This document shows positions 17,832 through 28,262 of a stretch of DNA of 64,000 nt, one piece after another. This stretch comes from Archangium_A sp035910535. GTDB lineage: Bacteria > Myxococcota > Myxococcia > Myxococcales > Myxococcaceae. The notes under the pieces were generated by a model. That model had not been told where the DNA came from. It saw only the letters and a program-made list of their open reading frames with translations, and did no database searches. The stretch spans positions 1 through 64,000 of the forward strand of contig JAMHXF010000057.1 of assembly GCA_035910535.1 (NCBI GenBank), in the 5' to 3' direction. A program made the translations under genes and the position numbers. Each line of letters begins with the position of its first letter. Position 1 is the first letter of the stretch.

Positions 17832-17871
17832 CTGAAACAACCTTTCAGTCGCCGCTGAAAGGAAGTTTCAG
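17832..17871. promoter_or_regulatory. Tandem palindromic operator CTGAAA-N5-TTTCAG (two copies)
   Basis: Two perfect 17-bp inverted repeats, CTGAAA-caacc-TTTCAG (17832-17848) and CTGAAA-ggaag-TTTCAG (17855-17871), are 6 bp apart with centres 23 bp apart. They sit directly after the stop codon of the drug-type outer-membrane factor gene and about 70 bp upstream of the ATG of the metal-type operon. Four identical half-sites suggest a site for two dimers of a repressor or activator controlling the downstream metal-efflux operon. The whole block can also fold as one long hairpin. It lacks a following T-run, so a terminator role is less likely. Confidence 0.6.
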
Positions 17872-17872
17872 C

Positions 17873-19292
17873 TCACGCGCGCTTCTGCCAGCCGCCGCCG
17901 AGCGCCTGGTAGAGGTTCACCATGGAGTGCAGCAAGCGCTTGCGCGTCTCGATGAGCTCCAGCTGCGCGTCGAGCGAGTCACGGCGGGTCAACAGCACCT
18001 CCATGTAGTCGGCGCGCGCCGACTGAAAGAGCGTGTTCGAGATCTCGACCGACTCGCCGAGCGTCGCCACCTGCTGCGACTGCAGCGCGTAGCTCTTGTT
18101 CAGGTTCTCGAACTTCACGAGCTGGTTGGTGACGTCGGTGAAGGCCTGCAAGAGCGTGCGCTCGTAGTGAAAGACGGCCTGAATCTGCCGCGCGTTGGCG
18201 GTGCGGTAGTCAGCCTCGATGCCCGCGCGGTTGAGCAACGGCGCGACGAGGTTGCCCGCCAACTTGTACAGCAATGACTCGGGCGTATTGACCAGGTGCG
18301 TGATGTTGAACGACTGGTAGCCGAGGGCCGCGTCGATGCTCAGCGAAGGGAAGAAGCGCGCGCGCGCCACGCGCACGTCGAGCTTCGAGGCCGCGAGCTC
18401 GAGCTCCGCGCGGCGCAGGTCGGGGCGGTTCTCGAGCAGCTTCGAGGGCAGCCCCGCCTGAATCACCGCGGGCAACGGCGCCTGCAGCTCGGCCACGTTG
18501 CGCGCCACGGGCTGCGGGAAACGGCCCACGAGAAAGTTGATGCGGTTCTCGGCCTGCACGCGCTCCTGCTCGAGGTCGTAGAGCCGACTGCGGTTCTTGA
18601 GCACCTCCGCCTCGAAGCGCTGCACGGCGAGCTGCGTGACACGCGCGGCCTGCTTCTCGAGCTTCACCACCTCGAGCGCGTCGGCCTGAATGGCGATGTT
18701 CCGCTTGAGCACCTCGAGCTGTCCGTCGAGCGCGATGAGCTCGTAATAGGAGCGCGCGATTTCAGCGACGAGCTGCGTGACGAGGAAGTTCCGCTCTTCA
18801 CCCGTCGCCAGGTACCGCGCGTCGGCCGAGCGCGCCGCGTCGCGGAGCTTGCCCCACATGTCGATTTCCCACGACGCGGTCAGCCCGAAGCCGAAGTTGC
18901 CGAGGTGCTCGGGCACGCCGGTGGCGCGGTCGCTGAAGCCCTGGCTCGTGTAGCCGCCGACCTTCTCGAGGCCGGTGCCGAGCCCCACGCCGAGCTTCGG
19001 CAGGTACTCGCCGCGCCGGGCCGACACCTCGTTCTGGGCGATGATGATTTCCTGCAACTGAATGTTCAGCTCCTGGTTGTTCTTCAACGCCGCGTCGATG
19101 AGCTGCTGCAGCTCGGGGCTGCTGAAGAACTCGCTCCAGTCCTGCTGCGCGACGCTCGGCTCGACGCCGCCGTCGACCTCGTCGTTGCGGAAGCTGTTGG
19201 GCACCGCGCGGCTCACCTCACGCGAAGGGTTCTCGACGAGCGTCGGAATGCAGCCGCTGCCGACGACGAGCACCAGCGACACGGCGAGCGCC

Positions 19293-19300
<8 letters not shown>
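17873..19300 (-). CDS. NodT/OprM-type outer-membrane efflux lipoprotein
   Basis: This 475-residue protein starts MCRALAVSLVLVVGSGC, so it is a lipoprotein (lipobox GSGC), as in OprM. It has the RND outer-membrane-factor signature ELNIQLQEIIIAQNEVSARRGEYLP, followed by GLTASWEIDMWGKLRD and ENRPDLRRAELELAASKLDVRVARARFFPS, and ends in LYQALGGGW. It forms the trimeric exit duct for the HAE-type pump, whose stop codon it overlaps by 8 bp. It ends immediately before the tandem operator. This is the third gene of an adaptor-pump-factor operon. Confidence 0.93.
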
Positions 19301-22454
<3,154 letters not shown>

Positions 22455-22466
22455 GAGAAGCTCACG

Positions 22467-23546
22467 TCACTCTGCGGGTACTTCGAGGTGATTCAACAAC
22501 GTCGCCGACGCCAGCAGCTCCGGCTCGATGACGTCGCCCTCGCGCACCTTGCGGAGCCCCTCGACGAGGATGCGGTCGCGCTCGGAGAGCCCCTCGGAGA
22601 CCACGAAGAGCTGCGGCAGCTCGGCCGACACGGTGATGGGCCGCGAGCGCACCACGTTCTGCTCGTCGACCACGAAGACGAAGCGCTTGTCGAGCACCTC
22701 GAAGGTGGCCTTCTGCGGAATCAGCAGCGCGTCGTCGAGCGGCACCGTCATGCGCACCTTGCCGGTCTCACCGTGGCGCAGCAGGCCGTCCGGGTTGGGG
22801 AAGGCCGCGCGAAACGCGATGGTGCCGGTCTCGTTGTCGAAGTCGGCCTCGATGGTCTCGATTTTTCCGGGCTGGTTGAAGATTTCACCGTTCGCCATCA
22901 CCAGCCGCACGGGGCGCTGTTTGTCTTCGGCCGATTCTTGTTTGTATTTGATGTATTCGGCTTCGGCGACGTTGAAGTAGACCCACACGGTGCTGTTGTC
23001 AGACAGCGTGGTGAGCAGGTCGCCTTCGGCGATGAGGCTGCCGAGGCGGGCCTGAAAGCGCCCCATGATGCCGTTGAAGGGCGCGCGCAGCTCGGTGAGC
23101 CCCTTGTGGGTGGTGGCCAACGAGAGCGTCGCCTGCGCGCCGTTCAAGGTCGCCTTCGCCAGCGCGAGCTCGTTCGGCGAGACGACGTTCTTGTCAGCGA
23201 GCAGCTTGGTATTTTTGTATTCAATTTCTGTTTTGTCGGCCTCGGCCTGCGCTTTCAAGACCTCCGCCTGGTAGATGAGCGGCATCAACTGGAACATCTT
23301 GTGGCCCTTGGGGATCAGCTGCCCCTCGTCGACGAAGATGCCCTGCAGGTAGCCGCGCTCGAGGGCGCGCACTTCGATGTGCTGAATGGCGCGAATCTGG
23401 GCCACGTAGTCGCGCGTGAGCGACGTCGACTGGCGCAGCGGCGTGGTGACCGGGAGCCGCCCCTTTTCTTCGACCCGGTGTTCCTTCGAGTGGCACGCGG
23501 TGAGGCAGAGTGCAGCGACGGCGACGACCTGAACGACACGACTCAT
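22467..23546 (-). CDS. RND periplasmic adaptor lipoprotein (AcrA/MexA-like)
   Basis: Starting at the ATG of MSRVVQVVAVAALCLTAC gives 359 residues with a lipobox (CLTAC). A GTG 30 bp upstream is possible but would lengthen the signal's n-region. The order is AcrA-like: lipoyl half (IQHIEVRALERGYLQGIFVDEG), alpha-hairpin at about residues 85-145, lipoyl half, beta-barrel (FRAAFPNPDGLLRHGETGKVRM) and membrane-proximal domain. It is the first gene of the HAE-type operon. A TTGACA-like -35 element on the minus strand (23615-23610) and palindromes at 23609-23631 lie upstream, in the region divergent from the gene at 23678. Confidence 0.9.
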   Translation of the reverse strand: MSRVVQVVAVAALCLTACHSKEHRVEEKGRLPVTTPLRQSTSLTRDYVAQIRAIQHIEVRALERGYLQGIFVDEGQLIPKGHKMFQLMPLIYQAEVLKAQAEADKTEIEYKNTKLLADKNVVSPNELALAKATLNGAQATLSLATTHKGLTELRAPFNGIMGRFQARLGSLIAEGDLLTTLSDNSTVWVYFNVAEAEYIKYKQESAEDKQRPVRLVMANGEIFNQPGKIETIEADFDNETGTIAFRAAFPNPDGLLRHGETGKVRMTVPLDDALLIPQKATFEVLDKRFVFVVDEQNVVRSRPITVSAELPQLFVVSEGLSERDRILVEGLRKVREGDVIEPELLASATLLNHLEVPAE

Positions 23547-23608
23547 GCCGGGTCGGTGTTTCACGATCGATGCCACGACGCGTCAGAGCGCGAGGGCCGT
23601 GAAGGGGC

Positions 23609-23631
23609 GTGTCAAAACGACACGATCGTTT
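23609..23631. promoter_or_regulatory. Overlapping inverted repeats in the divergent efflux promoter region
   Basis: Two overlapping perfect inverted repeats occur between the divergent genes: GTGTC-aaaac-GACAC (23609-23623) and AAACGA-cacga-TCGTTT (23615-23631). The second has the 6-5-6 geometry typical of dimeric TetR-type repressor sites. It overlaps a TTGACA-like sequence that could be the -35 of the adaptor gene. A single perfect 6-5-6 repeat can occur by chance, so the overlap with a candidate promoter is the main support. Confidence 0.4.
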
Positions 23632-23677
23632 CCTAACTCCCCAGTCGCCGCTGCAAGGCGGTAGAGCCACAGCCTCA

Positions 23678-24805
23678 ATGTTCGAGACGCTCAAGCGCGG
23701 GCCGGTCGCCATCTACTTCGGAGCGAACGCGGCGACCCAACGTCGACGCGCGCACGACTTCCTCACGGCACTCGGCGGTGACGCGACGCGGGCGGTGGAG
23801 TTCGAGACCGACCGCGCCGCATTGACCGAAGCAATCACGCGTGGAGAGGTCGCGGTGCTGCTCGCCCCGGAGACGAAGGACTACTTCTCAATCATCGTCG
23901 ACGCGCTGTTGCTGAAGCTGCTCACCGAGAAGGGTGTGAAGCTGCTCACAGTATTTCCACCGGAGTTGATTTCTCCCGACGCGACGATGGTGCAACGGCT
24001 GTGGCGCGCAGAGGAAACCGCGTGGCAACCGCTGCTGGAAGAGCTTGTTCGTGGACACCTGGGGCACGCAGCACCACAGTCATTTTCAGGCGCGCTGTTG
24101 GCAGACAACGAAGACCTCACCACGTGGACAGACAAGGCATGGCGCGCGGCGGCGACGATGCGCTCGGCGTATTTCGTCGACGGCAGCACGCCGCGAAAGA
24201 AGTTCGCAGAATGGTTGCACGCAGGTCAGCGCCGCACGCGACCGGCGGAAGACCCGGCGGTGTTGAAGGCCCGGTACGAGGCGCTCAGTGAGCGACCGCC
24301 ACGTGATGCCATTGAGCAGGGGCGGGTTCTCATTACAGACATCGACCGGGAGCTACCCGGCACCGAGCTCGCCGCCCGCGCGCGCATGGTGACGGCGGTG
24401 CGATGTCTTGAAATCGGGCGCTGGGAGGAAGCGGAGGAGCTGGCTGATGAAGCGCGTGGCCTCGCGAAGGAGGCGCTGCTCGACAACCTCGCGCGGCTCG
24501 CGCACCGGATTTCGATTGGGGCGTTGCTGGGTCAGCGCGAGTTCCGTGCGGCGTTCGGAAACCTCGAGGCCATCTTTGCGTACGAGCTGATGTTCGGCGC
24601 GAACCAGGTCGCCGCGCCGCAGGTGCACCGGCCCGAGTCGAACGCCGCGCCGCTCGAGGCATCACTTCGTCACGTGGCCGCGTTGGCGCAGGTCACCAAC
24701 GGCGTCGAACCCGAGTGGCGAGCCGCGCTGACCACGCTCGCGCAACAGCTGACTGAAGCCGGAGACACGAAGAGCGCGCAGCAGGTGACGACATGGCTGA
24801 AATGA
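23678..24805 (+). CDS. Uncharacterised protein, possibly Rossmann-like N-domain plus helical repeats
   Basis: The gene encodes 375 residues from the ATG of MFETLKRGPVAIYFGAN. I do not recognise the family. Residues 1-130 alternate strands and helices (VAIYFGANAATQRRRAHDFL, VAVLLAPETKDYFSIIVDALL, KGVKLLTVFPPELI), suggesting a flavodoxin- or Rossmann-like fold. Residues 215-375 are helical with TPR-like spacing (MVTAVRCLEIGRWEEAEELADEA). There is no signal peptide or membrane segment, so it is probably cytosolic. It is divergent from the drug-efflux operon across a 131-bp region holding the palindromes, and its stop overlaps the start of a possible small gene. It is possibly co-regulated with efflux, but no link is shown. 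Confidence 0.7.
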   Translation: MFETLKRGPVAIYFGANAATQRRRAHDFLTALGGDATRAVEFETDRAALTEAITRGEVAVLLAPETKDYFSIIVDALLLKLLTEKGVKLLTVFPPELISPDATMVQRLWRAEETAWQPLLEELVRGHLGHAAPQSFSGALLADNEDLTTWTDKAWRAAATMRSAYFVDGSTPRKKFAEWLHAGQRRTRPAEDPAVLKARYEALSERPPRDAIEQGRVLITDIDRELPGTELAARARMVTAVRCLEIGRWEEAEELADEARGLAKEALLDNLARLAHRISIGALLGQREFRAAFGNLEAIFAYELMFGANQVAAPQVHRPESNAAPLEASLRHVAALAQVTNGVEPEWRAALTTLAQQLTEAGDTKSAQQVTTWLK

Positions 24806-25110
24806 CGACGGCACCCGAACTCGATGGGCTGCTCGACGAGCTCTGCGCACGCGGCGCCAAGGTCACGATGTCGAAGCGTGCCACCGCGACGGCAATGCAA
24901 CGTGCAGAGAAGAGGCGCCTGGCTGGCCACGCTGCGGCGTTAGCCCCGCGTCGCGCTGGGCTCTTCAAGGCTTTCGCGAACCAGCTTGTTGAAAGTCGGG
25001 TGCGAAATCCCCAGCGCCTTCGCCGTCTCGAGGCGTCTTCCACCATGCTGCTCGAGCGCCCACCGCGCATACCGACGCTCGAGCGCATCGAGCGTCTCGA
25101 CCTCGGCTGA
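24793..25110 (+). CDS. Doubtful small protein overlapping the preceding gene and an opposing gene
   Basis: An ATG overlaps the stop region of the preceding gene (13-bp overlap), an arrangement typical of translational coupling, and opens a 105-codon frame. Only about the first 49 codons (MAEMTTAPELDGLLDELCARG, then a basic Lys/Arg-rich stretch) lie outside the opposing sigma-54 regulator gene. The last 170 bp are antisense to that gene and look like a mirror frame. It may be a real small basic protein whose stop has been lost or displaced, or simply chance. I do not recognise it. Confidence 0.3.
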   Translation: MAEMTTAPELDGLLDELCARGAKVTMSKRATATAMQRAEKRRLAGHAAALAPRRAGLFKAFANQLVESRVRNPQRLRRLEASSTMLLERPPRIPTLERIERLDLG

Positions 25111-26304
25111 CACGAAGCCCGCGCCCGCATTCGCGCCCGGCGCCGGCGTCACCAACCAGTCGAGCGCCAGCTCCGGCCCGCTCTCCAACGCGAGCGCGCG
25201 CTCCAGAATGTTGCGCAGCTCACGAACGTTCCCGGGGAAGTGGTAGCGGCTCAACCGCGCGAGCGCGTCGTCTGACAACCGGGGCACTTCACGCCGCCCC
25301 TGCTCTTTCGCCACGCGCAGCAACAACCCCTCGGCGAGCTTCGGCACGTCTTCACGGCGCTCACGCAGCGCCGGCACGTCGAGCCGGAACACCGACAACC
25401 TGAACCACAGGTCTTCACGAAACCGCCCCGCCTTCACCTGCGCTTCGAGGTCGCGATTCGTGGCCGCCACCACGCGCGCGGTGCTGTTCATTTCAACCGC
25501 GCCGCCGAGCCGTCGAAACCGCCCGCCGTCGAGAAACGTGAGCAGCTTCGCCTGCAGCGCCGCCGACAGCTCACCGACCTCGTCGAGAAACAGCGTGCCC
25601 TTGTGCGCGAGCTCCACCAACCCGCGCCGCGTACTGCGCGCGTCGGTGAACGCACCGCGCTCGTGACCGAACAGCTCGCTCTCGGCCATGGCCTCGGGCA
25701 ACGCCGCGCAGTTCAACTGAATGAAGGGCATCGCCGTGCCGAAGCTCTTCACGTGCAGGTGCCACGCGAGCGCCTCTTTGCCGCTGCCGGTTTCACCGAG
25801 CAACAACACCGGGCTGCGCGGGCTCGAGCTCGCGATGCGCTCCAGCGTACCGACGAGCGCCTTCATCGACGACGCCACCGGCGTAATCAGGCTTCGCCGC
25901 CCCGACAGCTCACCTTCCGCGTGCGTCAGGCGATCTCTTACGCGCAGCTCGTCGGCCGCGCGCCGCGCCTTGAACAACAGGTCGGACAATTCGATGGGCT
26001 TGGCCAGGTAGTCCGTCGCGCCGAGGCGCACGGCTTCGACGGCGCTCGCGATGTCGCCGTGCGCCGTCACCATCACCACCACCGCGCCGGGCAACGCCGC
26101 GCGCAGCTCCGGCAAGAACTCGAGCCCGTCACCGTCGGGGAGCCGGCGGTCCAACACCACCAGCTCGAACTCCTGGAGAGCCAACTGCGCGCGCGCCTCG
26201 TGAAGTGAGTGCGCCAACGTCACCGGCGCGCCGTCACGCTGCAACGCCGCCGCCGCGATGGAAAGAAAGGCGCGGTCGTCGTCGACGAGGAGCGTGGTGA
26301 GCAT
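24940..26304 (-). CDS. NtrC-family sigma-54-dependent response regulator
   Basis: The 454-residue protein has three domains. The receiver (residues 1-120) has the phosphoacceptor Asp52 in VVLDRRLPDGDG and Lys102 in YLAKPIEL. The AAA+ domain has Walker A GETGSGKE (about 170-177) and Walker B GTLFLDE (236-242). A C-terminal Fis-type helix-turn-helix reads LETAKALGISHPTFNKLVRE. The sigma-54 contact loop reads GAFTDA (217-222) instead of GAFTGA. The start is 17 bp downstream of the histidine kinase stop, so the two form a classic pair in one transcript. It is expected to activate sigma-54 promoters on phosphorylation; targets are unknown. Confidence 0.93.
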   Translation of the reverse strand: MLTTLLVDDDRAFLSIAAAALQRDGAPVTLAHSLHEARAQLALQEFELVVLDRRLPDGDGLEFLPELRAALPGAVVVMVTAHGDIASAVEAVRLGATDYLAKPIELSDLLFKARRAADELRVRDRLTHAEGELSGRRSLITPVASSMKALVGTLERIASSSPRSPVLLLGETGSGKEALAWHLHVKSFGTAMPFIQLNCAALPEAMAESELFGHERGAFTDARSTRRGLVELAHKGTLFLDEVGELSAALQAKLLTFLDGGRFRRLGGAVEMNSTARVVAATNRDLEAQVKAGRFREDLWFRLSVFRLDVPALRERREDVPKLAEGLLLRVAKEQGRREVPRLSDDALARLSRYHFPGNVRELRNILERALALESGPELALDWLVTPAPGANAGAGFVSAEVETLDALERRYARWALEQHGGRRLETAKALGISHPTFNKLVRESLEEPSATRG

Positions 26305-26321
26305 GAGCGACGGTGCGCGCC

Positions 26322-27929
26322 TCAGGCCGGGAGCGTCAACTCGAAACGGCTCCCGTCGGGCAGGCGCGTGAAGCGCAGCGAACCACCCAGCTGCTCGGCC
26401 GCGCGCCGCGTCATCGCGAGCCCCAGCCCGATGCCCTTCGACTTGGTGGTGAAGAACGGCTCACCGAGCCGATTCTCGAAGCCCTCGGGCGCCGTCGCGT
26501 TGTCGGTGACGCGCACCACGAATGACGCACCTTCGCTCAACGTCTCGATGCGCACGTGCGGCGACGTCACGCGCCCCACGTCTTTCGCGGCGACGACGGC
26601 CTCGATGGCGTTGCGCACCAGGTTGTCGACCGCCGTGGTGATGAGCAGCGGGTCGCTCTGCAGCGTGGCGTTGCTCTGCAGCGAGAGCTCGACCTTCGCC
26701 TCGGGCCACTCGGGCAACGTCGAGAGCCCCGCGACGGCCTCGCGCACCACGACGTCGAGCTCCAGGGGCGTAGCGCGCAGCTCATTGGGCCGCGCAAACG
26801 ACAGCAACGAACGCGACAGGTGACCCAGCCTGTCGACCTGCCCCGACACCGTGCGAGAGACGAGCGCCGCGTCACCACCGACTTGCAGCAGCTGCACCGC
26901 CGACTTGAGCCCGTTGAGCGAGTTCTTCACCTCATGCGCGATGAGGCTCGCCGCGGTGCCGAGCGCGGCCATCTTCTCCTGCTCGGAGACCTGCACCTCG
27001 GCGTCGAGGAACGCGCGCCACGTGCGCCGCAGAAAGAGCACGAACGCCCCGAGCGCGACGATTTGCACGAGCAGCAAGAACCCCAACTGCAGCTCGAGGC
27101 GCCTTCGAATCGGCGCAATCGACGTCTCTTCAGACTCGAGCGCGACGACCTGCAGCGCGGTGCCACGCACCGGGAACGACTCGGCCATCACCTCGTAGCC
27201 GTCGATGTTCCACGTCGCGTGACCACCGTTGGTGCGCAGCGCCTCGAAGCGGCTGTCGAACTCCACGGTGCGGCTCCACGACGGCTCGGCGAGCGGCAGG
27301 ACCACGCGCTCATCAGACGACAACAGCAGCAGCTGCTCGCCCTTCTTGCCCGCGCCGTAGAGCAGGCGGTCGGTGCCGCGCACCACGCCCACCAGCACGC
27401 CCTTCAATTCGCCCTGCTCGCTCACCGGCAGCGCGACCGCGAGCCGCGACGAATCGTCTCCAGACAGCTCGTCGACCGTCGCGCGGTCGAAGGCCAGCAC
27501 CTCGCGGAACCACGGCTGCGCGGTCACGTCGGCCAGCTTCAGCGTCGGCTCGCTCCACACCATCGCGCCGGTGCGGTCGAACAAGCCGACGCCTTCAGCG
27601 AAGAGCGCTTTGTCCTCCTGCACGCCGGCGCGCACCATGGCGTCACGCCGCTGCAGCTCGACGAAGCCGCGGTCGGCCAGGCGCAGCAGCTCCGCGTGCA
27701 GCAGCTCGAAGTAGAGCCCCAGCGAGTCGGCGTAGAGCAGCCCCTGGCGCGAGACGCGCTCCCGCACTTGACGCCGCGCCTCGTCGACGTCGGCCCGGTA
27801 CGCGAGCACCGACGCCAGCGAACCCAGCAACGCCACCACGATGAGCGCGCCCAACACCGAGCGCACCGTCTCCAACGCAGCACGGCGACGCGGCGGCAAC
27901 GGCACCTGCTCAGGGCTCACGCTCGCCAT
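26322..27929 (-). CDS. Membrane sensor histidine kinase
   Basis: The chosen ATG (MASVSPEQVPLPP) gives 535 residues; a GTG 27 bp upstream would add a basic leader. TM1 lies at about residues 20-43 and TM2 at about 283-302. They flank a roughly 235-residue periplasmic sensor region with cache-like features. Then come the H box SLIAHEVKNSLNG (His332), the N box DNLVRNAIEAV, the degenerate G1 box VTDNATAPEGF, and GEPFFTTKSKGIGLGLAMT. The HEVKN box and direct linkage mark it as the NtrB-like partner of the sigma-54 regulator immediately downstream. The ligand is unknown; membrane or envelope status is plausible given the neighbours. Confidence 0.92.
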   Translation of the reverse strand: MASVSPEQVPLPPRRRAALETVRSVLGALIVVALLGSLASVLAYRADVDEARRQVRERVSRQGLLYADSLGLYFELLHAELLRLADRGFVELQRRDAMVRAGVQEDKALFAEGVGLFDRTGAMVWSEPTLKLADVTAQPWFREVLAFDRATVDELSGDDSSRLAVALPVSEQGELKGVLVGVVRGTDRLLYGAGKKGEQLLLLSSDERVVLPLAEPSWSRTVEFDSRFEALRTNGGHATWNIDGYEVMAESFPVRGTALQVVALESEETSIAPIRRRLELQLGFLLLVQIVALGAFVLFLRRTWRAFLDAEVQVSEQEKMAALGTAASLIAHEVKNSLNGLKSAVQLLQVGGDAALVSRTVSGQVDRLGHLSRSLLSFARPNELRATPLELDVVVREAVAGLSTLPEWPEAKVELSLQSNATLQSDPLLITTAVDNLVRNAIEAVVAAKDVGRVTSPHVRIETLSEGASFVVRVTDNATAPEGFENRLGEPFFTTKSKGIGLGLAMTRRAAEQLGGSLRFTRLPDGSRFELTLPA

Positions 27930-27998
27930 GTCACGACGGTAGACGCGGCGCCGCACGCGTCAACGGCAGAGTGCTGCCTGCGAGGTACACTCACGCGC

Positions 27999-28262
27999 AT
28001 GGAACGTCGCGTGACGCTGCTGCTCGTGCTCGTCGGCTCGTCGTTGCCCTTCGTGGCGACGTGGTGGGCGCTGGCGACCCGACCGCCGGAGCCCGACGAC
28101 GAGCGGTGGTTCGAGAACGTGGTGCGACACAACGCGGTCGAAGCCAGAGAGAAACTGCGCGCCACGCCGCTGCGGCCCGTCATCGGCCTGTTCTCGAACC
28201 CGCCGCGCCGGGGCTGCGTCGTGCACGTCGACGTCAGCGGTACCCCGCTGCCTGCAAAGTGA
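27999..28262 (+). CDS. Small exported or membrane-anchored protein
   Basis: An 87-codon frame starts at the ATG of MERRVTLLLVLVGSSLPFVA, giving a positively charged n-region and one hydrophobic segment (signal anchor or signal peptide). A charged tail (PPEPDDERWFENVVRHNAVE) follows. It lies between the divergent histidine kinase gene and the convergent ABC exporter gene, whose 3' end it overlaps by 29 bp. The hydrophobic start and position in an otherwise empty gap support a real gene, but I do not recognise the family and there is no strong ribosome-binding site. Confidence 0.45.
   Translation: MERRVTLLLVLVGSSLPFVATWWALATRPPEPDDERWFENVVRHNAVEAREKLRATPLRPVIGLFSNPPRRGCVVHVDVSGTPLPAK

Noticed and set aside
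17763..17840. Upstream TTG start for the metal outer-membrane factor
   Set aside because: The TTG lies inside the tandem palindrome and would put 26 basic/Trp residues before a clear signal peptide.
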